Shown in pieces: positions 15,879 through 22,731 of a stretch of 27,816 nt of DNA. The stretch's first letter is position 1; every line of letters starts with the position of its first letter. The notes under the pieces were generated by a model. The model did no database searches and had not been told where the DNA came from. It worked only from the letters and a program-made list of their open reading frames with translations. The stretch comes from a virus: positions 1 through 27,816 of the IMG/VR virus record IMGVR_UViG_3300003873_000095; one strand, 5' to 3'. The position numbers were made by a program, and so were the translations under genes.

Positions 15879-17432
15879 TCAGTCCAAAAAACTATTGTTG
15901 TCTCTTACTTTGAATACCCTCTGACCTGATAGCAAAGGAGAAGGCTCTCCCCATAGCTCTACTACAATGTCATGGTAATCCCTACGTACATCTAGCCCAT
16001 AAGCACATACATCTAGAATATCATCCTTATTGTCTGTGCGTTCAATACGAAACCCTAGAGCTTGATACATGATAGCAGGCTTGGCATCCTTATGGATACT
16101 GTAGCTGCCTTCTAGCAGAGCCTTAATCCATGCCCTGATTCTAGAGGTCTTATTTCTACGTCCTGTCTTTAGTTCATGTATCTCTATATCCTGCATCTCT
16201 AGGGGCAGGTGCTTTACAGCTTCCTGCAAATGCCACTGTAAGCTCTGTTGATAGGCTACAGTCTCTACAAAGATGTGCTTTATGTCGTACTTGTCGGCTA
16301 GCTTAAAGGCAGACTCAATGCACTGCCCTGGGTTCATTACTCTAGCATCAATTTCCCGCACCTGATAGTGGTTAGGCGCATATAACAAGTGAACGGCTAT
16401 GCCCGTATCATCACTATCCTTTCTGTATCCACTAGGGTCTACTGTAATAAATCCGCCCATAGATTCATCTAAGCTAGTTATGGGAGTATCAGGCAGTTTC
16501 CCTTCAGGCAGTAAGCTTAACTTACCTCCTACTGGGATATTCATTACCTCACTGTACCATACATCCCCTAAGCCTAGCTGATTATCATGCTGGAACTCCT
16601 GCAGTAGCTGGTCTACTGTAAACAACTCAGGCCAGAGCGGCTGCCAGCCTTCTAGGATAGCCCCTGTAACAAAGCTCTGCCACTGTGGGTGTAACTTTAG
16701 CTGGTTTAGGATGCAGTCCTCATTATACATATTTCCTATGAATATGATTAGGCAGCGTTGAGCATCCCTAGCCTTAATTAGTGTACCTGTCATCCACTCC
16801 ATCAAGGCTTTGTTCTCTGTCTCACTCTTAGCACATTCCTTAGTCTGAATGTCATCCATGATGATTAAGTCTGGACGAGTGTTTAGAATATTCAGACCAC
16901 GTACAGAAGTACCACTACCTAAGGCAGCTAGCACAACTCCATGCCCATTGTAGTTCCCACGCTTTAGCCCTTTGGTATCACGTACTAGGGCAGCCTTCCA
17001 GTTACCCCAAATATCTCGCACCATGCTCGAGCTTAGCATAAAGTCTACATCATCCATCATATTATGACTGTGCGGTTCGGTACTGCATACCATTAGAATA
17101 AAGCTAGCCCTATCATATAGCACCATGTAGCATATCATAATCTTGATGAAGGTAGTCTTAGCATGCCCCCGTGGTAAGCCTAGTGCAAATCGAAACACCT
17201 TACTAGAATCCATCTCTAGCGTAGTGAATAGATGCCATAGCATGTGGTAGTACGGAGGGTACTTAGAAGAAGTGACCCCAGGCATTAGGATGGCTGCTAA
17301 CATATCTAAGTCAGTCTTACACCGCATCCTAATGTCCTGTACGTTAAGGGTTACCTTACCTGCTTCTGTAGGTTGCGAGCTAGTTTTAATATCCGTGCTT
17401 TTGTTTGGTTGCTCATGATTGCCTCCTTTCAT
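15879..17432 (-). CDS. terL: Terminase large subunit
   Basis: This 517-aa motor and nuclease drives DNA packaging. The N-terminal ATPase has Walker A LPRGHAKTT (86-94) and Walker B LIIMDDI (189-195), with a coupling motif candidate at FIGN (231-234). The C-terminal RNase H-like nuclease has VDPSG (D332), FVETVAY (E390) and DDILD (D471/D474) as metal ligands. The listed ATG at 17432 overlaps the TerS stop as TAATG and has AGGA six bases upstream. A second, very strong ribosome site AAAGGAGG lies inside codons 2-4 and points to an out-of-frame ATG at 17416. Met36 is a further possible start, so the N-terminus is uncertain by about 35 residues. Confidence 0.93.
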   Translation of the reverse strand: MKGGNHEQPNKSTDIKTSSQPTEAGKVTLNVQDIRMRCKTDLDMLAAILMPGVTSSKYPPYYHMLWHLFTTLEMDSSKVFRFALGLPRGHAKTTFIKIMICYMVLYDRASFILMVCSTEPHSHNMMDDVDFMLSSSMVRDIWGNWKAALVRDTKGLKRGNYNGHGVVLAALGSGTSVRGLNILNTRPDLIIMDDIQTKECAKSETENKALMEWMTGTLIKARDAQRCLIIFIGNMYNEDCILNQLKLHPQWQSFVTGAILEGWQPLWPELFTVDQLLQEFQHDNQLGLGDVWYSEVMNIPVGGKLSLLPEGKLPDTPITSLDESMGGFITVDPSGYRKDSDDTGIAVHLLYAPNHYQVREIDARVMNPGQCIESAFKLADKYDIKHIFVETVAYQQSLQWHLQEAVKHLPLEMQDIEIHELKTGRRNKTSRIRAWIKALLEGSYSIHKDAKPAIMYQALGFRIERTDNKDDILDVCAYGLDVRRDYHDIVVELWGEPSPLLSGQRVFKVRDNNSFLD

Positions 17433-17941
17433 TACAAATCCTGCTTGTTGAATGAAGTGAGTTTAGCTTGTAAGTCACTCTGTGTCAAGGGTAATAAGCT
17501 CTGTTCTCCAACTTTTATGACTTCATTTCTACTGTTGGTCTCTAGCCTTAGAGGTTCTACCACGTGAGCTGGCAAGTTCAGGGTAATGCTTACATTACTA
17601 TTCCCGTCCCCGACTGCAGATATGCTATTCTTGGCACGTCTAGGATTGTTCTTCGCCACTACATCTAATGCACGGCTAAGCTCATTCATATCACTTAGGG
17701 ATACTCTAGCTGATATACCCTTGATGATGCTAGACTCTAACTCATCGTAGTCATCCTGTTTCTCAATAAGGGCTTCTACTCTGGAGGCTTGCAATACACT
17801 AACTGCTTCACGCACTTCTACGTTAGCGCTCAATTGGCTAATATAGCTGTCACTGAAGCCCGTAGCACCTTTAATTTCGGATATGCTACAGCCTGCTGCA
17901 AGTAGCTCCGCTACTCGTGTTTGTTGTGGATTTAGGCTCAT
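17432..17941 (-). CDS. terS: Terminase small subunit
   Basis: This 169-aa protein has an N-terminal helix-turn-helix (about residues 5-33: QQTRVAELLAAGCSISEIKG then FSDSYISQL) for recognising the packaging site. A helical oligomerisation region (about 40-95) and a beta-rich C-terminal part (NVSITLNLPAHVV) follow. Gene order and overlap with TerL support the call. The ATG at 17941 lacks a clear Shine-Dalgarno (GATAAGCTCCTCAC precedes it), which is odd for this window where nearly all genes have one. Expression may be kept low on purpose or depend on an unusual signal. Confidence 0.85.
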   Translation of the reverse strand: MSLNPQQTRVAELLAAGCSISEIKGATGFSDSYISQLSANVEVREAVSVLQASRVEALIEKQDDYDELESSIIKGISARVSLSDMNELSRALDVVAKNNPRRAKNSISAVGDGNSNVSITLNLPAHVVEPLRLETNSRNEVIKVGEQSLLPLTQSDLQAKLTSFNKQDL

Positions 17942-18255
17942 GTGAGGAGCTTATCAGGCTATTGCTATATAGGCTAGGAGCTTATCCCGATATTTTTTAG
18001 AAATTTTTTCTAGCCTACATTAATAGCAGACTGTTCCTAAAAGCAAAAAGGGTTCCGCCCCCTAGGCTTTGGAACGATTGGGGTATGTAAATTAGAACGT
18101 GCCGTAGGCACTATATATTGCTTGTAGGCTTGTATCAAATGCTTGTAAAATTGCCCGAAGGGCTATACTTGCTTTTATGAAATGCTTTTAAAACGTGCCG
18201 TAGGCACTTAGCTTGTAAGCAAATTTTTTCGGGGGTGGTAGGCTAGATGTGGGGC
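17942..18255. other. Gene-free hairpin- and repeat-rich region upstream of terS
   Basis: No gene is seen in these 314 bases. They hold an 11-base direct repeat AGGAGCTTATC (17945-17955 and 17976-17986), an AT-rich dyad TAGAAATTTTTTCTA near 18000, a GTTCC...GGAAC stem near 18043-18075, and three small hairpins with GNA loops (listed separately). The word GCTTGTA recurs four times between 18119 and 18220. This is the only stretch where a late promoter for the terminase-capsid operon, or a TerS-binding site, could lie close to terS. Confidence 0.6.
18096..18208. repeat. Repeated C(GNA)G mini-hairpins
   Basis: The 17-base word AACGTGCCGTAGGCACT occurs at 18096-18112 and again at 18192-18208. Each contains GTGCC-GTA-GGCAC, a 5-bp stem with a 3-base loop. 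Between them GCCC-GAA-GGGC (18153-18163) has the same C-GNA-G tip. Such GNA-loop DNA hairpins are known to be unusually stable in single-stranded DNA. They could mark single-stranded initiation sites or protein-binding sites. The geometry also recalls N4 early promoters, though no such polymerase is seen here. Confidence 0.65.
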
Positions 18256-18289
18256 AAAAAGAAACCCCCCACCAGTAAAGGCAGGGGGT
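18256..18289 (-). terminator. Strong intrinsic terminator of the 191-aa gene unit
   Basis: On the minus strand ACCCCCTGCC-TTTACT-GGTGGGGGGT folds into a 10-bp stem (18264-18289, with two G-T pairs) and a 6-base loop. It is followed directly by TTTCTTTTT. It lies 33 bases beyond the stop of the 191-aa gene and closes the unit started by the promoter at 19223-19250, insulating it from terS. Confidence 0.9.
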
Positions 18290-18292
18290 AAA

Positions 18293-18316
18293 GTCAGGCT
18301 GTCAGGCTGTCAGGGT
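18293..18316. repeat. Three tandem 8-base repeats
   Basis: GTCAGGCT is repeated at 18293-18300 and 18301-18308, with GTCAGGGT at 18309-18316. It lies between the stop of the 191-aa gene and its terminator. The copy number could vary by slippage; no function can be read. Confidence 0.8.
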
Positions 18317-18322
18317 GTAGGC

Positions 18323-18898
18323 TTAGAAGTCATCTTCACTTGATGCGTCCATGCCCTCGCAAGCGTTCACCAATTTTTCTAAGTACTCACCATAGGTTGC
18401 TAGTGCGTCATCGTCTAGCGTCTCGCTGTACGCATCGAGGATTGATAAAACACGGGTGCGGTGTGCTTCTTTCGCCAATGCTAAGAACGTGTAATTAGAA
18501 ATAAGTTTCTTCAAGGTTGCTGCGCCCTTTTCACTCAAGCCTTGCGAGGCTGTAGCAAAGGCGACCACGTTGCCTACCAATTCACGCATCAAGCGCAATC
18601 CTTCACCTTGCTGCCCTTTAGCAGCGGCGGCTTCAAGCTGTGCATCTAAAATGGCTTGATAAGTGATAGGGGAGGATAAACGACCACTAATAAGATGATT
18701 ACGGGCTTTACCCTTTGCGCCTAGCTCTGCGCATTCCATGATAAAGCGCTGCAAGTCATCGCTTGCGGCTTCGAAGGTCTCGGCAAACGCTGCCAAGTGT
18801 GGGGGCAATGCTAGCTCTGCGCTATAGGTTTTATAAGTCCCATCGGCTTGCTTTGCTTTTGTTTCTAGTACTTCGGGGGTTTTAGTTGCTTCTGTCAT
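18323..18898 (-). CDS. Unknown helical acidic protein, 191 aa, likely highly expressed
   Basis: This 191-aa, mostly helical protein starts MTEATKTPEVLETKAKQADG. It has long helical stretches (DLQRFIMECAELGAKGKARN, LEAAAAKGQQGEGLRLMREL) and ends in an acidic tip MDASSEDDF. The tip recalls the partner-binding tails of single-stranded-DNA-binding proteins, but no OB fold is evident. AAGGAGT precedes the ATG at the ideal distance. Leucine codons are mainly TTG with few CTA, unlike the early genes. With its own consensus promoter and terminator, this suggests strong expression in infected cells. It is not part of the late operon. Function is unknown; an abundant DNA-binding, host-takeover or packaging-linked protein is possible. 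Confidence 0.85.
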   Translation of the reverse strand: MTEATKTPEVLETKAKQADGTYKTYSAELALPPHLAAFAETFEAASDDLQRFIMECAELGAKGKARNHLISGRLSSPITYQAILDAQLEAAAAKGQQGEGLRLMRELVGNVVAFATASQGLSEKGAATLKKLISNYTFLALAKEAHRTRVLSILDAYSETLDDDALATYGEYLEKLVNACEGMDASSEDDF

Positions 18899-18992
18899 TT
18901 TGATTGACTCCTTTTTATGTTTTACCCTTTCGGGATGGCTTCAAGCTATCGTCAAGCTCGAAGAAGTAAAGCGTTTTCTTTCGTTGTTCTTG

Positions 18993-19106
18993 CTAGGCTG
19001 CAAGCCTTTCATAGTTTACTTCGGGTGAATAGTAGTAAGTATGAAAGACAATGATTGCCGTGCGGCGGTCGCACCCTAGCAAATACTGGATTTTATTAAC
19101 GGTCAT
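18993..19106 (-). CDS. Small ORF, 37 aa, first gene of the promoter-driven unit
   Basis: An ORF of 37 codons (MTVNKIQYLLGCDRRTAIIV...) starts at 19106. AGAGGA sits 8-9 bases upstream, the first good ribosome site downstream of the strong promoter. The product has a hydrophobic middle (TAIIVF) and a tyrosine cluster (HTYYYSPEVNY). Its stop is 95 bases before the 191-aa gene. The N-terminal part could hold a short helix-turn-helix-like element (IQYLLGCDRRTAI), but this is weak. It may be a small regulator or a leader peptide. Confidence 0.5.
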   Translation of the reverse strand: MTVNKIQYLLGCDRRTAIIVFHTYYYSPEVNYERLAA

Positions 19107-19222
19107 GGCTTAGTCCTCTCTTTTGTGTTTAGTCTTTAGTTTCTATTCTAGCTTACTGGGGGTAATCGCTGCGACCCTATTAAGGGATGTTTTAAGCTTG
19201 GCGAGTTGCCCTCATAGGTGAA

Positions 19223-19250
19223 ATTATAGCGTCACGGTTTAGGATGTCAA
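19223..19250 (-). promoter_or_regulatory. Consensus sigma70 promoter, minus strand
   Basis: On the minus strand TTGACA (19250-19245), a 16-base spacer and TATAAT (19228-19223) are both perfect consensus hexamers. Initiation is expected near 19215, about 110 bases before the 37-aa ORF. This is the best promoter in the window. It would be read by host RNA polymerase immediately after DNA entry, so the 37-aa and 191-aa genes are probably early and strong. Confidence 0.9.
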
Positions 19251-19296
19251 GGCTTTTGTAGCAACTTTTTTTTTAGGTGGGTTGTTTAGGCTAGGT

Positions 19297-19475
19297 GAGT
19301 ATAATAGTATTAGCATATTAGCATATTAGCATTTGCTAATATAAGTATATTAGAGTATTAGCATATAAGTACTTTAGTATATGAGTATATTAGCATAGTA
19401 TAATATAAGTATAGTATAATATAACCCTATGAGTATATAAGTATATTAGAATATTAGAATATAAGCATATTAGGC
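19297..19475. repeat. AT-rich degenerate tandem repeats, candidate origin/unwinding element
   Basis: The word ATTAGCAT is repeated exactly three times in tandem (19309-19316, 19317-19324, 19325-19332). The last copy runs into TTTGCTAAT, giving an ATTAGCA-TT-TGCTAAT inverted repeat (19325-19340). Variants such as GTATATTAG, GAGTATAT and AGTATAATATAAG continue to about 19475. The stretch has almost no GC and reads like iterons plus a DNA-unwinding element, or a curved regulatory region. Confidence 0.6.
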
Positions 19476-19679
19476 TATGTATATATGTGGATAGATAGAT
19501 ATAAGGTGGATAGGCTAAACGGGGGAGCTAGCATTGGCTGTAAATATAGAATATCAAGAATAGGGAGATGGAGTAGAACACAGACTAGGGTATAAGTGTA
19601 GGAGTAGGCTAGGAGTCTTTGATGGATTTGTAAAAAATGTCGGTTCACTTTTTTTTTTCGAGTTGAAAAAACGCGGTGC

Positions 19680-20036
19680 ATGATTAAATCATATAATACC
19701 CCCCACCCCCCACCTCATAGCGTACCTAGATACTATAGGGCTAGCCTAGCTTAAATAGATATAGTATATTCATATAATAGGTACAAAAAACGAAAACAAT
19801 TATTATAGGAGTAGTGTAGATGTAGATAGTAGTAGAGTAGTATAAGTAAGGAATAGCCTGTTCCTGTAATAATTGCCATGTATAAAAATAGGGTAGAAAT
19901 GTAGCATAGGTAAGGAAAGAAGATGATAAGGGTAGTAGATTAGAAGGTGATAAGGAGTAAGGGTAGTAGGCTAGAAGGGTAAGGAAGAATAAAAAACAAT
20001 AGGGGGGAGGGGGTAGGGATGGTATGATTTAATCAT
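19680..20036. repeat. Inverted repeat pair flanking a purine-rich core
   Basis: The near-palindrome ATGATTAAATCAT (19680-19692) recurs in opposite orientation as ATGATTTAATCAT (20024-20036). On the inner side each is followed by homopolymer runs, C-rich on the left (about 19699-19713) and G-rich on the right (about 20002-20013). The arms therefore form an imperfect inverted repeat about 357 bases end to end. The core is purine-rich on the plus strand. Arms of this type may bind a dimeric regulator or initiator, or mark an inserted or invertible unit. Confidence 0.6.
19927..19980. repeat. Direct repeat TAAGGGTAGTAG in purine-rich core
   Basis: TAAGGGTAGTAG followed by (AT/GC)TAGAAGG appears at 19927-19948 and 19958-19980, a 31-base step. 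Shorter TAAGG words occur around it (for example near 19846, 19910 and 19980). These are possible iterons for an origin-binding protein. Confidence 0.6.
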
Positions 20037-20056
20037 AGAGGGCATTTTTTGATTTC

Positions 20057-20110
20057 CAAAATAAAAAACGTTCCGACATCAAAATAAAAAACCGCAAAGG
20101 CTCACGCCTT
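20057..20110 (+). promoter_or_regulatory. Upstream repeats and hairpin of the rightward operon
   Basis: CAAAATAAAAAAC occurs twice (20057-20069 and 20080-20092), 23 bases apart. A small hairpin AAGGC-TCAC-GCCTT (20097-20110) then precedes the ribosome site AAAGGAG of the first rightward gene. A promoter should lie here, but I cannot place convincing -35 and -10 boxes, so activation by a phage factor is possible. Confidence 0.5.
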
Positions 20111-20133
20111 AGCAGTATAAAGGAGTAGACTAT

Positions 20134-20832
20134 ATGCATCAAGACACCGTACAACCTATTGAGATAGTAGGCGAGGACACAGATACTAGAGTAGTACCAT
20201 GTAGCTTAAAGGATAATATAAAGCCTGTAGAGCTAGAGTTTAAGGAAGGGTATAGGTATAGCAAGAAACTAGCTCACGTTACTAAGATATATGAATACAC
20301 TACCTCCGCAGATAGTACCTCTATAGAGCATAGAGTATTTATAGCGTCTAAGGCTATCATAAGCCAAACGTTAGAGCAGCTATCAGATAAGGATAACCTA
20401 GATGAAGCAGTAAACTACATAACAGGTATACTGAAAGGGTTTGAAGATAGATTAAATGACCAGTCCTTGCCGTTGAGGGTTATACTAACCTTAGATACGG
20501 TAATACGCTACCTATCTAATAACCCTCAGGTTAAGAGGTTGATAGCTTTAAGGGAGGATAGACTATTCAAGGCATTAAATACAGCTACCTTTACAAAGAT
20601 AGACAAAGACCTAGGCGGAATTGATTGGAGTAAACTAGCTGTGGAAGGGAAAGGGTTAAGTGTAGTGAAACATGCTAGTGGGGAAGCAGTAGGGTACTAC
20701 AACGGTAAAGTGGTAGGGGTTAGGCTAGTAGATGGTAGATACAAGATAAACAACAAAAACCTACCAACGGCAGCTAGAGCGCAATTAAAGAAAAGCTTAG
20801 AGGTAGAAGGAGTACAACATGCAATTAAATGA
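20134..20832 (+). CDS. Hypothetical protein, 232 aa, first rightward gene
   Basis: The product starts MHQDTVQPIEIVGEDTDTRV. The first 40 residues are acidic, the middle is helical (IISQTLEQLSDKDNLDEAVN), and the C-terminal 70 residues are basic and beta-rich, ending in a short helix (NLPTAARAQLKKSLEVEGVQ). That tail could bind nucleic acid. AAGGAG precedes the ATG. As first gene beside the repeat region it is a candidate origin-binding or regulatory protein, but only by position. It overlaps the next gene by 14 bases. Confidence 0.8.
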   Translation: MHQDTVQPIEIVGEDTDTRVVPCSLKDNIKPVELEFKEGYRYSKKLAHVTKIYEYTTSADSTSIEHRVFIASKAIISQTLEQLSDKDNLDEAVNYITGILKGFEDRLNDQSLPLRVILTLDTVIRYLSNNPQVKRLIALREDRLFKALNTATFTKIDKDLGGIDWSKLAVEGKGLSVVKHASGEAVGYYNGKVVGVRLVDGRYKINNKNLPTAARAQLKKSLEVEGVQHAIK

Positions 20833-21121
20833 ACTAATGGATGATGGGTTTAAGGTAGTAGAAGCGTGGAAGCCTGAGCAAGCAGGTATAGCTATTAAAA
20901 ACCAATGGGTAGTGGTACGGGGTACTAAGCTAACACTTCTCCTATTCTATAAGGGTAAACTAGCGGGTATGGGTAACTGTGTAGACTATGACGGTGACGG
21001 CTTTATGAAGTGGGAAGGGGACTTTCCTAAGGCTAGTCGTTGGTATGCAGGGCAGATACTACTTAATAAGATAGAAGGGTTACAGATTAGTGATGCTATA
21101 GAAGGAGTAGATGTCGTATGA
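20819..21121 (+). CDS. Hypothetical protein, 100 aa
   Basis: The product starts MQLNELMDDGFKVVEAWKPE. It is a compact beta-rich domain with aromatic residues (NQWVVVRGTKLTLLLFYKGK) and an acidic loop DYDGDGF that resembles a metal-binding turn. The ribosome site AAGGAG is within the end of the upstream gene, and the stop overlaps the next ATG by four bases. No family is recognised. Confidence 0.75.
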   Translation: MQLNELMDDGFKVVEAWKPEQAGIAIKNQWVVVRGTKLTLLLFYKGKLAGMGNCVDYDGDGFMKWEGDFPKASRWYAGQILLNKIEGLQISDAIEGVDVV

Positions 21122-21336
21122 ATACTTTACCCCCTGAAGATATAGACTTAGGCATAACTGAAGAAGACGCGCTGCGCTTAGCTAAAATACAAGAGTTAAA
21201 GGCTAAGGCTAAGCAATCCCTAAAGGATAAGAAAGCCCAAGAGAAGCTGCAAGCCTTGTGGGAAGCTAGTACCTTAGAAGATGGGGAACAGGCTGTGACT
21301 AGCCTACTGTACTCTAAGGACTGTGGTTTAGACTAG
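21118..21336 (+). CDS. Hypothetical acidic/helical protein, 72 aa
   Basis: The product starts MNTLPPEDIDLGITEEDALR. It has a long charged helix (LAKIQELKAKAKQSLKDKKA) likely to form a coiled coil, then an acidic tail. It is the last gene of the first rightward cluster: about 145 gene-free bases follow, with a possible promoter. Its start overlaps the previous gene (ATGA). No family is recognised. Confidence 0.7.
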   Translation: MNTLPPEDIDLGITEEDALRLAKIQELKAKAKQSLKDKKAQEKLQALWEASTLEDGEQAVTSLLYSKDCGLD

Positions 21337-21360
21337 TTAAAATTGGATTTTGATTTTTTC

Positions 21361-21388
21361 TTGCAATTTATTGAAAAAAGCATAAAAT
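21361..21388 (+). promoter_or_regulatory. Candidate promoter upstream of 84-aa gene
   Basis: TTGCAA (21361-21366), a 16-base spacer and TAAAAT (21383-21388) form a reasonable sigma70-like promoter in the 145-base gap before 21482. Immediately downstream is a dyad with T6 and A6 flanks around GGGATAATTACCC, which may be an operator. The same TTGCAA plus 16-base spacing recurs at 25613. Confidence 0.5.
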
Positions 21389-21481
21389 TGTTTTTTGGGA
21401 TAATTACCCGAAAAAAGCACGACATAAATAAGCATCTAGGCTAGACCAGCTAGACTAAGACCTAGAGCTAAGGAGTACAAC

Positions 21482-21736
21482 ATGCCTAAGCAAAACCTAC
21501 AAGATTTGGTGGATAGTGTAAAATACATCCAGCCTACAACACGAGGACATTTCCTAACCATTAGCCTAGACGATAAAATCGTAGGCTATAGCTATGATGA
21601 GCTAATCGGGGTGCTAGACTTAAACACCTCTGAATGGTGGTCATATCCTAAAGATGATGCTACACTAGCTACTCGTCAACATATCCTACGCTTTGAAGCT
21701 CTAGTAGAATCTACCCTATTTGGGGGTGCGCTATGA
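21482..21736 (+). CDS. Hypothetical protein, 84 aa
   Basis: The product starts MPKQNLQDLVDSVKYIQPTT and has a small mixed fold (SISL-like strands, then SEWWSYPKDD). The ribosome site AAGGAGTACAAC is identical to that of the 100-aa gene. It overlaps the 331-aa gene by ATGA. The function is unknown. Confidence 0.75.
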   Translation: MPKQNLQDLVDSVKYIQPTTRGHFLTISLDDKIVGYSYDELIGVLDLNTSEWWSYPKDDATLATRQHILRFEALVESTLFGGAL

Positions 21737-22728
21737 GCAAAACTGTATGTATTAAAACGGGTATTATAGCAGAAATCAATGATAGCCTAGACATGACCTA
21801 CACTATCAACCATCCCCTATCTTCTTATAAAGTAGTAGCGCAGCAATGGGAGCATAAAAAGCACGTAGGTGTAGGGCATTTGCCCTTGCTAGCAGGTAGC
21901 TTAATCACTATCCTAGCACATCATAAGCTATCAGCCCTCCCACATAGTGAAGATGAAGCCTTGCAAGCTAACTACGCTATTTGTTCTAGTACTCAAGCGA
22001 CTAGCCTATTACATGTAGTGCAACGCTTGCTAAACAACACCGACCGTATCAAAGAGCTAGGCAATGACTGCCCTAAGTTTACACTAGCTACAGCATCCTT
22101 ACAAGGTACAGAGCAAGACGGTATGGAGCAGAAATTCTTCCCTTGCCTAGTCTCTTGGCTTGATAGTCTAGTACCAGTATCCGCAATCGAAGTGCAAACT
22201 AGACTAGATGCAAATATGCTACCTGAAGCTGAAAACGTAGTCCTTGCAGTAGAAGCTACGGATAGTCTAGCAGATACTCCGCTAGATGCAGCCTATCGCC
22301 TTATTGAAGATAACGTAGCCAAGTCCTTACGCCGTCAATCTGTGGATAGCCTAGCAGCCAAACGCCGTTATATCTTAAACGCCTTGCATAAGCAAGGGCT
22401 AGTATCTGATAATGACCTAGCACAAGCTAAACTACAAATTAAAGGTGGCGGCGTATCTCCTACCCTATCAAGCAAGATAAACAAAGCGGCTAAGGCTAAA
22501 GCTTTTACCTATAGCAATCGAGTGGCTACCTTAGGAGCTAGAAATAAGCTATTTGAACAAGCTGCCTTGATTATGCTACTAGATGCTGAAATCGTAAAGC
22601 AGGAAGGCATAGGATTTGATGCGTTAGAAGCTTGCCTACCTACCACAAAGGCTACTCAAACCACCGATAAGCCTAAGCTATCTCTAAAAGAAAGACTAGC
22701 AGCACGCAAAGCTAGCAAAGGAGCGTAA
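21733..22728 (+). CDS. Unknown 331-aa protein ending in the PKLSLKERLA peptide
   Basis: This soluble protein starts MSKTVCIKTGIIAEINDSLD. Its N-terminal half is mixed and contains several Cys and His residues not arranged as a clear zinc site. The C-terminal half is helical and basic (VAKSLRRQSVDSLAAKRRYI), followed by a tail KPKLSLKERLAARKASKGA (residues 313-331). The same tail core opens the 95-aa protein and closes the 130-aa protein further on. It lies in a coupled cluster leading to the helicase, so it may serve replication; no enzyme motif is visible. Confidence 0.8.
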   Translation: MSKTVCIKTGIIAEINDSLDMTYTINHPLSSYKVVAQQWEHKKHVGVGHLPLLAGSLITILAHHKLSALPHSEDEALQANYAICSSTQATSLLHVVQRLLNNTDRIKELGNDCPKFTLATASLQGTEQDGMEQKFFPCLVSWLDSLVPVSAIEVQTRLDANMLPEAENVVLAVEATDSLADTPLDAAYRLIEDNVAKSLRRQSVDSLAAKRRYILNALHKQGLVSDNDLAQAKLQIKGGGVSPTLSSKINKAAKAKAFTYSNRVATLGARNKLFEQAALIMLLDAEIVKQEGIGFDALEACLPTTKATQTTDKPKLSLKERLAARKASKGA

Positions 22729-22731
22729 GGT

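Larger units (their letters stand above)
19251..20133. other. Gene-free divergence region between late and early blocks
   Basis: This stretch of about 880 bases separates the leftward from the rightward genes and has no convincing ORF. Left to right it holds: a T9 run (19266-19274), an AT-rich repeat field (about 19297-19475), an inverted repeat with C- and G-runs (19680-19717 and 19999-20036) around a purine-rich, repeat-containing core, and a 13-base direct repeat plus small hairpin before the first rightward gene. It is the best candidate in the window for a replication origin and for divergent control. Confidence 0.65.

Noticed and set aside
18096-18208. Firm call of N4-type virion-polymerase promoters
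   Set aside because: The hairpin geometry fits, but the gene content here is not N4-like and no virion RNA polymerase is visible, so it is kept only as a possibility.
17942-18255. tRNA gene in the gap upstream of terS
   Set aside because: No acceptor/anticodon arm combination or T-loop GTTCRA pattern in the right order can be found. The hairpins are isolated mini-stems.
19297-19475. CRISPR-like array
   Set aside because: Repeats are 8-10 bases, contiguous and degenerate, without spacers of uniform length.
19475-19681. 68-codon minus-strand ORF in the divergence region
   Set aside because: It lies in repeat-rich low-complexity DNA, has no ribosome site and its composition (runs of Tyr, Leu, Ile) follows the repeats.
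19732-19740. ACTATAGGG resembling a T7-type promoter core
   Set aside because: Only the core matches, upstream bases do not. I see no repeated copies before other genes and no phage RNA polymerase gene in the window.
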